DNA of 64,000 nucleotides. Source: WTGU01 sp965200925 (GTDB lineage Bacteria; Pseudomonadota; Alphaproteobacteria; UBA828). The notes below the pieces were generated by a model, which saw nothing but the letters and a program-made list of their open reading frames with translations, was not told the origin of the DNA and searched no databases. Positions 1-7,239 of the stretch are shown piece after piece. The DNA lies in contig OZ241738.1 of NCBI GenBank assembly GCA_965200925.1, positions 1,178,001 through 1,242,000 on the forward strand. Direction: 5' to 3'. Within the stretch, counting starts at the first letter, position 1. Each line of letters starts with the position of its first letter. The translations under genes and the position numbers were made by a program.

Positions 1-739
1 CCTCGGCCATTTCGTGCAGCCCGGCCGAGAGCCCGCCCTCGGTCGGGTCGTGCATGGCGGTGGCCCCGAGGGCGGCGGCGCGCAGCGCGGCGTCGACCAC
101 GGAGATGCCCGGGTCCCGGAGCGCGCCCGCGGCCTGCGCCAGGGTGGCCGCGTCCACCTTGCGCCGCAGGGCCGCCCCCGCCTCGGCCGCGAGCACGGCC
201 GCGCCCTCGACCGGCGCCGGGCCGATCTGGAGCACCGTCTGGCCGGGCTTCAGCCCGCCGGTGCGGGTGAAGGCGCCGTCTTCGCGCAGCCCCATCATGT
301 GGCCGACCACCACGGTCTGGCGGACCGCGTCGGTGACCTCGACATGCCCGCCCACGAGCGTCGCATCCAGCGCGGCCAGCGCCCGGTGCATGTTGCGGTA
401 GAGCGCGCGCGCCTCGTCCGCCCCGGTGCCCGGCGGCAGCAGGACGGTCGCGGTGAACCACCGCGGCTTCGCGCCCATGACCGCGATGTCGTTGGCGTTC
501 ACGATCACCGCGTGCGCGCCGACGTCGTGCCCGGTGAGCGTCACCGGGTCGCTGGCGGCGATCAGCGCGCCGGGCGGCACGGCGATGACGCCCGCGTCCT
601 CGCCGACCGTGGGCGGCAGCAGCAGGTCGGGCGGCGGCGGGTGGGCGGGCGCGAGCAGCTCGGCCAGCAATGCGGGCGGCAGTTTGCCTGTGTCAAGGGC
701 CGCGTCCGGCGCCGCCCCGCGCCTGCGCCGGCCGCTCAC
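1..739 (-). CDS. AIR synthase-related protein (PurM/HypE/SelD superfamily), 3' truncated by window edge
   Basis: About 246 codons of a protein of the ATP-binding PurM/HypE/SelD/ThiL superfamily are visible and the gene runs off the window. The stretch IVNANDIAVMGAKPRW is the conserved nucleotide-binding segment of this fold, and HDPTEGGLSAGLHEM near the edge is the HD-x-TEGG element of HypE-like members. The start is GTG at 739, which overlaps the stop of rnhA as GTGA, so the two are translationally coupled and probably transcribed with thrB. The superfamily makes acyl-phosphate or iminophosphate intermediates from ATP; the exact substrate here cannot be told. HypE, SelD or a stand-alone AIR-synthase-like enzyme are all possible. 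No hydrogenase or selenium genes are visible nearby, which argues mildly for the stand-alone type. Confidence 0.8.
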   Translation of the reverse strand, partial: MSGRRRRGAAPDAALDTGKLPPALLAELLAPAHPPPPDLLLPPTVGEDAGVIAVPPGALIAASDPVTLTGHDVGAHAVIVNANDIAVMGAKPRWFTATVLLPPGTGADEARALYRNMHRALAALDATLVGGHVEVTDAVRQTVVVGHMMGLREDGAFTRTGGLKPGQTVLQIGPAPVEGAAVLAAEAGAALRRKVDAATLAQAAGALRDPGISVVDAALRAAALGATAMHDPTEGGLSAGLHEMAE

Positions 740-1209
740 GGCGCCTCCGCCCGGCCGGGCCTCTCCGCCGGCGGCGGCCCCGCGCCGCCTTCCAGCGCCG
801 CGCGGGCGAGCGCGTCGGCGCGTTCGTTCTCCGCATGGCCCGCATGGCTGCGAACCCAGTGCCACGTCACCTCGTGGCGCGCGGCCTCTGCGTCCAGGGC
901 GCGCCACAGGTCCTGGTTCTTGACCGGCTTTCGCGCCGCCGTGCGCCAGCCGCGCGCCTTCCAGGCCGGCAGCCAGCGGGTGATTCCGTCCCTGAGATAG
1001 CGGCTGTCGGTATGGAGATCGACCCGCGCCGGGCGCTTCAGCGCCTCCAGCGCCCGGATCGCCGCCAGCAGTTCCATGCGGTTGTTCGTGGTCGCCGGGC
1101 TCGCCCCCCGCAGCTCCCGGCGGCGGGCGCCGTGGAGGAGCACCGCGCCCCAGCCGCCCGGCCCCGGATTGCCGCGGCACGCGCCGTCGGTCCAGATCGC
1201 GACCGTCAC
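736..1209 (-). CDS. rnhA: Ribonuclease HI
   Basis: Degrades the RNA strand of RNA-DNA hybrids in the cytoplasm (Okazaki primers, R-loops). The 157-residue length is normal for bacterial RNase HI. The catalytic set is complete: D8 in WTDGAC, E46 in NNRMELLAAI, D68 in HTDSRY and D132 in NERADALA, with the flexible-loop histidine at H122 (VRSHAGH). The C-terminal 20 residues are a low-complexity Pro/Gly/Ala tail. The ATG overlaps the thrB stop by four bases (ATGA), and its own stop overlaps the GTG of the AIR-synthase-like gene, so this is a three-gene coupled operon. A thrB-rnhA pairing is familiar in Alphaproteobacteria. Confidence 0.96.
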   Translation of the reverse strand: MTVAIWTDGACRGNPGPGGWGAVLLHGARRRELRGASPATTNNRMELLAAIRALEALKRPARVDLHTDSRYLRDGITRWLPAWKARGWRTAARKPVKNQDLWRALDAEAARHEVTWHWVRSHAGHAENERADALARAALEGGAGPPPAERPGRAEAP

Positions 1210-2171
1210 GGATCGATTCCGTAGGCACCCGGGCCGGGCGCGCTCCGGTGGAAGCGGAGCTTGCGGAGGTATTCGCGCGGGTCCTTGGGCTTGACCAGGG
1301 CGCCGTCCACCTGGTTGATCCAGTCATGGAGGCGGGTGAGCAGGAAACGCAGGGCCGCGCCTTCCGCCAAGCGCGGCAGGGCCGCGATCTCCGCTTCCGT
1401 GCAGCGGCGCACCGCGCGGTAGGCGGAGATCAGGCGGCGCGCCTTGGTCACGTTGAAGCTCGAATCGGGCTCGAAACACCAAGCATTGATGCAGACCGCG
1501 AGGTCGTAGATCAAGGCGTCGTTGCAGGCGAAGTAGAAGTCGATGACGCCGCTCAGCCGGTCGCCTTCGAAGAACACGTTGTCCGGGAACAGGTCCGCGT
1601 GGATCACGCCGCCCGGTAGGGCGCGCGGCCAGCCGGCCTCGATCCGCTCCAGCGCGGCCGCGATCTCCGCGGCGAGGCCTCGGGTCACGCCGTCGGCACC
1701 GGCGCGGCATTTCTCGAACAACGGCCGCCAGCTGTTCACCGAGAGCGCGTTGGCGCGGGTGCGCCGGTAGTCGATCCCGGCCAGATGCAGGCGCGCCAGG
1801 GCCTCGCCGAGGGCCGCGCAATGGTCCGCCTCCGGCCGGCGCGGCCAGACCCCGGCGAGAAAGCTGGTGATCGCCGCCGGCCGCCCGCAGAGCCGCCGCA
1901 GCACGGCGCCGTCCCCGCCCCGCACGGGAACCGGGCACGGGACTCCGCGCGCCGCCAGATGCTCCATCAGCCCCAGGAAGAACGGCAGGTCGCGGCGGTC
2001 GACCCTCTTCTCGTAGAGCGTGAGGATGTAGGGGCCGCTTTCGGCCAGGAGCAGGTAGTTGGAGTTCTCGACCCCCTCCGCGATGCCCTTGAACGAGAGC
2101 ACCCGGCCGATGTCGTAGCCCGACACGAATGCGGCCAACGCCGTGTCGGAGACCTCCGTGTAGACGGCCAT
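1206..2171 (-). CDS. thrB: Homoserine kinase (ThrB, type II aminoglycoside-phosphotransferase fold)
   Basis: Phosphorylates L-homoserine to O-phosphohomoserine, the penultimate step of threonine synthesis, in the cytosol. The 321 residues have the choline/aminoglycoside-kinase fold rather than the GHMP fold of E. coli ThrB: an N-terminal lobe with GVENSNYLL and YILTLYEKR, the Brenner motif VIHADLFPDNVFF (catalytic Asp, Asn), and the Mg-binding segment LSGVIDFYFA. The opening MAVYTEVSD is typical of alphaproteobacterial ThrB. It is the first gene of the thrB-rnhA-AIR-synthase-like operon; no strong Shine-Dalgarno is evident before the ATG at 2171. No threonine attenuator or other control element was seen in the short gap to the autotransporter gene. 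Confidence 0.95.
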   Translation of the reverse strand: MAVYTEVSDTALAAFVSGYDIGRVLSFKGIAEGVENSNYLLLAESGPYILTLYEKRVDRRDLPFFLGLMEHLAARGVPCPVPVRGGDGAVLRRLCGRPAAITSFLAGVWPRRPEADHCAALGEALARLHLAGIDYRRTRANALSVNSWRPLFEKCRAGADGVTRGLAAEIAAALERIEAGWPRALPGGVIHADLFPDNVFFEGDRLSGVIDFYFACNDALIYDLAVCINAWCFEPDSSFNVTKARRLISAYRAVRRCTEAEIAALPRLAEGAALRFLLTRLHDWINQVDGALVKPKDPREYLRKLRFHRSAPGPGAYGIDP

Positions 2172-2270
2172 CGGGCGCCCGGTCAGCGGGATGGTGCTTC
2201 CGCCGCCATCCTGTCCCGCCTTGTGTGAGGGGGCGTGGGGGTATGAAGAGGCCCGCGCTCCCGGGAGCGG

Positions 2271-5200
2271 TCAGAAGTGGACGGTGAGGTTCAGGGCGCC
2301 GCCCCAGGCGCTGGTGTCGCTGCCGCCCGCCGTGTAGTCGCCCGCCACGCGCAGCGACGTGCCCCTGCCCAGCGCGAACGCGCCGCCCAGGCCGAAACGC
2401 ACCGACGTCGCCGGCCCGGACGCCTTCAGCGTCGAACCCGACACGTCGACGCTCGTCTCTTCCGAAAACTCGTGCACCGCGTCCACCGAGCCGAACAGAC
2501 GCACGCCTTCTCCGCCCGAAGCCTCCATTGCCAGCCCCGCACGGCCCGACACGCTCAGCGCGTCCTCGACCGACACGCGCGCGCTGCTCACCTCGTCCGT
2601 GAAGTCGTCGAGCGCCACCTTCGACCACACCAGACCGGCGCGCGGCGTCAGCGACACGCCCTCGCCTGCCCGCCATGGCGCGAGGCCGGCCTCCAGGCCA
2701 GCGCCCAGCCCCAGACCCTTGACCCCGTCCTTCAGTGGGACGGTGTGGGTCGATGACGTGATATCCGCTTCGTACCACGTCACCGCCACCTGGGCGTCGA
2801 CATAGATGCCGTCGTCCGTCGTCGCCGTGGCGTTCACGCCCGCGCCCATGCCCGACAGTTCGATCTCGCCTTGCCGGCCGGCCATCGCCTGCGTCTTGGC
2901 CGAACCCTGAAGGCCGTGCACCGACGCGCCGAGGCGGCTGCTTTCGCCCACCGGGAAATCCACGCCGGCGCGCACCCCGTGACGATGATGGTCGTAGGCG
3001 ACGCCCGGCTGCGTCGAACTGTCCGCCTTCCACTCGCCGCGCGCGGTCTCCACCCGCGCCCAGCCGCCCTGCCCGTCTTGCGCCGCCGACAGACGGTCCG
3101 CCCGGGTCGGCAGGCCGTTCATCGACAGCAGCACCGAAGGCAGCGCCTCGTACAGCCGGCAGCGGCCGTCCCCCGCCATGGCGCAGGTGAACTCTCTCCG
3201 CGAAAGGCTGTCGAGCACCAGCCTGCCCTTCTCGATGGGCACGCTTTCCGTGTCGCCGGTCGTGACGCCGTCCTTAACCAAGGCAAGAATGGCGCTCTCG
3301 ACACCGTCGCCGACGATGCCGCCCTCCACCCGCGCCTCGGCCTCGCGGGTGCCCTCCTGCGTCAGGGCCTCGGTGTGGAGCACGACCACGGTCGGCTTGT
3401 CGCCCCGGATGGCGCTGTCGGCGCCGTTGGCCCGCACACGCCCGTTGGAGGCAACGGTGACGCTGCCGCCGCCAGTCAGATGCACCGCCGCCGGCGCGCC
3501 CTCGCCGCCCGTGGCCTCGCCCTCAATGTAGACGGCCGCCGGGCCCGGGTGGTTCACGAGAACCGCCCGGCCCGAAGAGCCGGCGACCAGCTTGCCGGTA
3601 CGCCCGACGATGAGCGCGCCGCCGCCCGCGAGGTGCACGGCCACGTCCGTCCCGCCCGTCACGGTGCCGTTCACCGTGACGATCTGATCGTGATGCTCCG
3701 CGAGGGTGAGCAGATCATCGGGGCCCTTGTCTTCGTTCGCCTCCTGGACGGCCGGCGAGGTGTACTTCTTCTCAATGCGCAGGCCGTGGCCCGCGTTCTC
3801 CACGTAGATGCCGGCCACGCCGCCGGTGACGGTCGCGCCCTCGGCCACGTCGATCCTGATGGCGCCGTTGTCGTCGTGGGTCCTCCCGAAGAAGGCGCGG
3901 ATGCCGTCGCCGCTGGACGTGATGGACCCTGCATTCATGGCGATGCGGATGTCGCCGTTGTTGTGATGGGCGAGCAGGGCGCGCACCCCGGTCTTCCAGG
4001 CGTCGCCGTAGCCGGCGGGCGCGGCCGCGAGCGCGGCCTCCACGTCGCCGTCCGTGAGCACCGCCCGGAACACCGCCATCTCGTCCTCGGTGAACGACTG
4101 CGTGAGGACGTTCCGCAGCAGGGTCCTGCGGGCATCGTCGTCCTCGCTCAGATACGCCACGATCTCCCTTCTGTGGTAGTCGCCGTCGTCATCGGCGTCG
4201 ATGGCGTCCGCGCCCGGAATCGTTCCGAGCGTCTCGTCGGTCAGTACCGAGCGGAACCGTTCGATGATGGCCTCCGCCCGCGCCTTCGTCGCCGCGTCGG
4301 CGCCCTCGGCGAACAGCGCGTCCTGCGCCGCCTTGTCCGCGAACGCGCCCGGGTCGTCGCCCTCGGAGACGGGGCGCATGAACGTCTGCCACTTCATGAC
4401 CCCGGCGTCGATCCCCGCGCTGCCCCGTGCGAAGCGGATATTCGCCTCTTCCACGGCCCGCCGACCCTGCGCCGCCTCCACCGCGCGAGCCACGTTGCGG
4501 GGGCTCCCGGGTTCGCCTTCGAGGGCCGTGAACGTCCCCGTCCAGACGATGTCGATCACGGGCCGGCCCGGCGCCGCCACGGCGTCCCTCCGTGTGACCT
4601 TGGCGCTGATGCCGTCTCCCGACGCGCTGATCGTCCCCGCCTGGGTGACGGTGATCGTCCCGCCCGCATTGCCCACGTCGCGCAGGTCGGCTTCGATGGC
4701 GTGTTCGTGCGTGGAGCTCAGCGTGACGCCCTTGGCGACGTTGATCTCGACGTTGCCCGCTTCGTAGTTCGCCCCCTCGACGGCCGATCCCTTCGCGGCG
4801 ATCGTCCCGCCGGTGACGTTGATCTTGACCGCGCCCGTGTTCTTGGGCGCGACGTAGTCGGCGTGGCTGGAGTCCCGCTCCTGCCTCCAGTTGCCGACCC
4901 GGGCCACGATGCCCTGTTTGTCGCTGTCGACGCGGCCGTCGTCGGTCACGTTGATCGTGCCGGCCGAATGGGTCACGGTCACTTCGTCATCCGCGCCGTC
5001 GGCGTCCAGGAACTTCGTCTGGGCCAGGATGCCCTGCTTCGTCGCCATGATGTCGCCGCTGTTGGTGACCGTGACGCCGCCGGTGGCGCCCGTGCCGTCG
5101 TGCGAAGCGAAAATGCCGCGCCGCACCCGCGCATCCGCCTTGCCGATGGCGCCGCTGTTGGTGACCCGAATGTCGCCGGTGACCCCTGCCCTGGCCACGG

Positions 5201-7136
5201 CGAAGATGCCGTCGCCACCCACCTCGAGGGCGCCGCGGTTGTTCACCGTGATGTCGCCCGACCCCGCCCCGATGGCGAAGGTGATGCCGCTCTTGGGCAC
5301 CCGGATCGTCCCCGCATTGTCGATGGTGATCGTCCCGCTCGCGTTGCCCGCGTCCGTCAGCCCGCCCCAGATGCCGTGGCCGTGCGTGGAAGTCAGCGTG
5401 ACGCCCTCCGAGACGCGGACCTCCACCGAGCCGGCCTCGTAGTTGTACGCTTCGATGGGCTCCCACTTCGAGTTGATCGACCCGCCCGTGACCTCGACCT
5501 TGAGGAGGCCCCTGTTCCGGGGAGCGACGTAGTCGTCGTGGCTCGTGTCGGTCTCTTGCCGGGCCTCGCCCACGTGCACCTTGATGCCCCGCCCGTCCGC
5601 GCTGGCGATGGCGCCGGCCGAATGGGTGACGGTCACCCCGGCGTTCGCGTCGGCGGCGTCCTTGCCGGTCATCCTGGCGAAGATACCGTCCCCGCTCGAC
5701 GCAATGGCGCCGCTGTTGGCGACCGTGACGGCGCCGGTGGCGCCCGTGCCCTGATGCGAGATGAAGATGCCGCGGGACACCCGGTCCTCCGCCGTGCCGA
5801 GCGTGCCGCTGTTGGTGACCGAGACCGTGCCGCCGGCGCCCCTCGCCACCGCGGAGATGCCGTAGCCGTCCGCCGTAACGGCCCCGCGGTTGGCGACCGT
5901 GACGGCGCCCGACCCCGCCGCGCGGTTGACGTTGATGCCGTGCTTGACGGTCCTCGTCGTCATTCCCGCCGAGATCGTCGTCCTCGTCCCCGCCGTTATC
6001 GTCGCCGCGTTGGTCACCGAGATGGTCCCCGCCGTGTTGCCCACGTCGGTCAGCGCGGCCTCGATGCCGTGGCCTTCCGTGGAGGCCAGCGTGACGCTCT
6101 CCGAGACGCTGACCTCGACCGAGCCGGCCTCGTAGTTCCGCGCCTGGATGGCCCCCTGCTTCGCGTTGATCGACCCGCCCGTGACGGAGACCTTGGCGAG
6201 GCCCGCGTTCATGGGCGCGACGTAGTCGTCGTGCGTCGCGTCTCCCTCCTGCCGGGCCGCGCCCACCTCCGCCTTGATGCCCACGCCGCCCGCAGTCACC
6301 GCGATGGCCCCGGCCGAATGGGTGACGCTCGCCCCGGCGTTCGCGTCGTCGGCGTCCTTGCCGGTCGTTCTGGCGAAGATGCCCTCGTCGTTCGTCGTGT
6401 TCGCCGACGTGATGGCGCCGCTGTTCGTCACCGTGATGGCGCCGGCGGAACCCGAATCGGCGACGTAGATGCCCCTGCCGTCCGTCGTGATGGCGCCGGT
6501 GTTGGTCACCGTGACCGCGCCGTCGCCCGGGTTCTCGACGTAGATGCCGTCGTCCTCGGAGTAGATCACGGCCGCGCTGGTGACGGTGACGGCGCCGGCG
6601 TCGCTCTCGAACGCCCGCACCTCGATGCCCCTGCTCTCCATCTTGGTCATCGCCGTCCCGATGGTCACGCCGCTTTTGACGTCCACCGTCGTCGTGGCGC
6701 CGTCCCCGTCGCGCTGCAGGACGAAGATGCCGCGATTGTTGTACCAACTGCTCGCCCGCGTGCCGTACTGTCCGATGGCGACGGTGCCCATGCCGCCGAC
6801 CGTGAGGGCGATGTTGCGGACCGGGGAGGTACGGGGCGAGGTCATGTCGTCGCTGGTGCGGATGGTGATGCCGTTGTGCAAGCCGTTGTTCGCGCCGGCC
6901 GTGATCGTCGTCGCCGCCGTGGTCGTGGTGCCCGTGACGGTGATCCTGACGGGGTTCGCCTGATCCCAATAGACGATGCCGGTATACGCCGCACCCGGGC
7001 AGGTTTCGGTGAACGAGTTGCCCGAATTGAGCGCCCCGCAGTCGTTAACCGCCTGCGCCGCCCCCGGCGCGAAGAACAAGGCGGCGGCCAGGACCAACCC
7101 ACCGGCGAGAACCGGTGTCCTTCTCGATACAATCAT
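2271..7136 (-). CDS. Autotransporter 1 (type V secretion, beta-helix passenger plus beta-barrel), 1621 aa
   Basis: A self-exporting outer-membrane protein. A signal peptide covers residues 1-29 (MIVSRR, hydrophobic core, APGAAQA). The passenger is made of short repeats around VTVTNSGAI, as expected of a beta-helix. A helical insert near residues 900-1060 contains a perfect EF-hand loop (residues 980-991, DADDDGDYHRRE). The translocator barrel spans about residues 1357-1621 and ends in the terminal Phe (LNLTVHF) recognised by BAM. The start is ATG 7136 behind a strong AGGAGGT. Twenty bases farther upstream lies a run of 22 C on the coding strand, a candidate phase-variation tract. The passenger carries three imperfect repeats of about 0.65-0.7 kb. 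A 14-bp palindrome (2256-2269) follows the stop. It is the last gene of three tandem paralogues; its first 130 residues after the signal peptide nearly match autotransporter 2. Adhesin or aggregation function is inferred. Confidence 0.9.
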   Translation of the reverse strand: MIVSRRTPVLAGGLVLAAALFFAPGAAQAVNDCGALNSGNSFTETCPGAAYTGIVYWDQANPVRITVTGTTTTAATTITAGANNGLHNGITIRTSDDMTSPRTSPVRNIALTVGGMGTVAIGQYGTRASSWYNNRGIFVLQRDGDGATTTVDVKSGVTIGTAMTKMESRGIEVRAFESDAGAVTVTSAAVIYSEDDGIYVENPGDGAVTVTNTGAITTDGRGIYVADSGSAGAITVTNSGAITSANTTNDEGIFARTTGKDADDANAGASVTHSAGAIAVTAGGVGIKAEVGAARQEGDATHDDYVAPMNAGLAKVSVTGGSINAKQGAIQARNYEAGSVEVSVSESVTLASTEGHGIEAALTDVGNTAGTISVTNAATITAGTRTTISAGMTTRTVKHGINVNRAAGSGAVTVANRGAVTADGYGISAVARGAGGTVSVTNSGTLGTAEDRVSRGIFISHQGTGATGAVTVANSGAIASSGDGIFARMTGKDAADANAGVTVTHSAGAIASADGRGIKVHVGEARQETDTSHDDYVAPRNRGLLKVEVTGGSINSKWEPIEAYNYEAGSVEVRVSEGVTLTSTHGHGIWGGLTDAGNASGTITIDNAGTIRVPKSGITFAIGAGSGDITVNNRGALEVGGDGIFAVARAGVTGDIRVTNSGAIGKADARVRRGIFASHDGTGATGGVTVTNSGDIMATKQGILAQTKFLDADGADDEVTVTHSAGTINVTDDGRVDSDKQGIVARVGNWRQERDSSHADYVAPKNTGAVKINVTGGTIAAKGSAVEGANYEAGNVEINVAKGVTLSSTHEHAIEADLRDVGNAGGTITVTQAGTISASGDGISAKVTRRDAVAAPGRPVIDIVWTGTFTALEGEPGSPRNVARAVEAAQGRRAVEEANIRFARGSAGIDAGVMKWQTFMRPVSEGDDPGAFADKAAQDALFAEGADAATKARAEAIIERFRSVLTDETLGTIPGADAIDADDDGDYHRREIVAYLSEDDDARRTLLRNVLTQSFTEDEMAVFRAVLTDGDVEAALAAAPAGYGDAWKTGVRALLAHHNNGDIRIAMNAGSITSSGDGIRAFFGRTHDDNGAIRIDVAEGATVTGGVAGIYVENAGHGLRIEKKYTSPAVQEANEDKGPDDLLTLAEHHDQIVTVNGTVTGGTDVAVHLAGGGALIVGRTGKLVAGSSGRAVLVNHPGPAAVYIEGEATGGEGAPAAVHLTGGGSVTVASNGRVRANGADSAIRGDKPTVVVLHTEALTQEGTREAEARVEGGIVGDGVESAILALVKDGVTTGDTESVPIEKGRLVLDSLSRREFTCAMAGDGRCRLYEALPSVLLSMNGLPTRADRLSAAQDGQGGWARVETARGEWKADSSTQPGVAYDHHRHGVRAGVDFPVGESSRLGASVHGLQGSAKTQAMAGRQGEIELSGMGAGVNATATTDDGIYVDAQVAVTWYEADITSSTHTVPLKDGVKGLGLGAGLEAGLAPWRAGEGVSLTPRAGLVWSKVALDDFTDEVSSARVSVEDALSVSGRAGLAMEASGGEGVRLFGSVDAVHEFSEETSVDVSGSTLKASGPATSVRFGLGGAFALGRGTSLRVAGDYTAGGSDTSAWGGALNLTVHF
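4640..6390. repeat. Three imperfect internal repeats of about 0.65-0.7 kb in the autotransporter 1 passenger
   Basis: The cassette beginning near the TGKDAD...THSAGAI segment, followed by a conserved ...THDDYVAP...VTGGSIN...NYEAGSVEV...TLTSTxGHGI block, appears three times. Landmark positions are about 6385, 5690 and 5030, so the spacing is about 697 and 655 bp. Autotransporters 2 and 3 have one copy each. Copies differ by substitutions, so this is an older internal expansion that could still recombine. Confidence 0.7.
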
Positions 7137-7186
7137 CCGGACCTCCTGCTTCCGTCGGGGGGGGGGGGGGGGGGGGGGAAATTCAT
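7133..7186 (-). promoter_or_regulatory. Candidate polyproline leader ORF overlapping the autotransporter 1 start
   Basis: A 17-codon frame starts at ATG 7186, reads through the whole C22 tract as MNFPPPPPPPDGSRRSG, and stops at a TGA that overlaps the autotransporter ATG (ATGA). With one more C in the tract the same ATG would be in frame with the autotransporter without an intervening stop. With one fewer C it would run past the start in the third frame. Seven consecutive prolines would need EF-P. The weakness is that no Shine-Dalgarno precedes ATG 7186, so leader translation is unproven. Confidence 0.3.
7157..7178. repeat. Homopolymer tract, 22 G on + (C22 on the autotransporter 1 coding strand)
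   Basis: An uninterrupted mononucleotide run lies 20 bases upstream of the autotransporter 1 start codon and just upstream of its AGGAGGT ribosome-binding site. Runs of this length slip readily during replication. The position, between the upstream terminator and the RBS of a surface-protein gene, fits a phase-variation (contingency) locus. The exact length in any assembly is uncertain. Confidence 0.85.
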
Positions 7187-7192
7187 AGAGGG

Positions 7193-7225
7193 AAAATCAA
7201 GGCGCGCGGGCCCGGAGGCCCGCGC
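7193..7225 (-). terminator. Intrinsic terminator after autotransporter 2
   Basis: A 9-bp perfect GC stem (7204-7212 with 7217-7225, loop of four bases) lies 15 bases beyond the autotransporter 2 stop. On the coding strand it is followed by a T-rich stretch (TTGATTTT). It separates autotransporter 2 from the C22 tract and autotransporter 1, so autotransporter 1 must rely on read-through or on a promoter close to the tract. Confidence 0.65.
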
Positions 7226-7239
7226 ACTCCCGGGATCGA

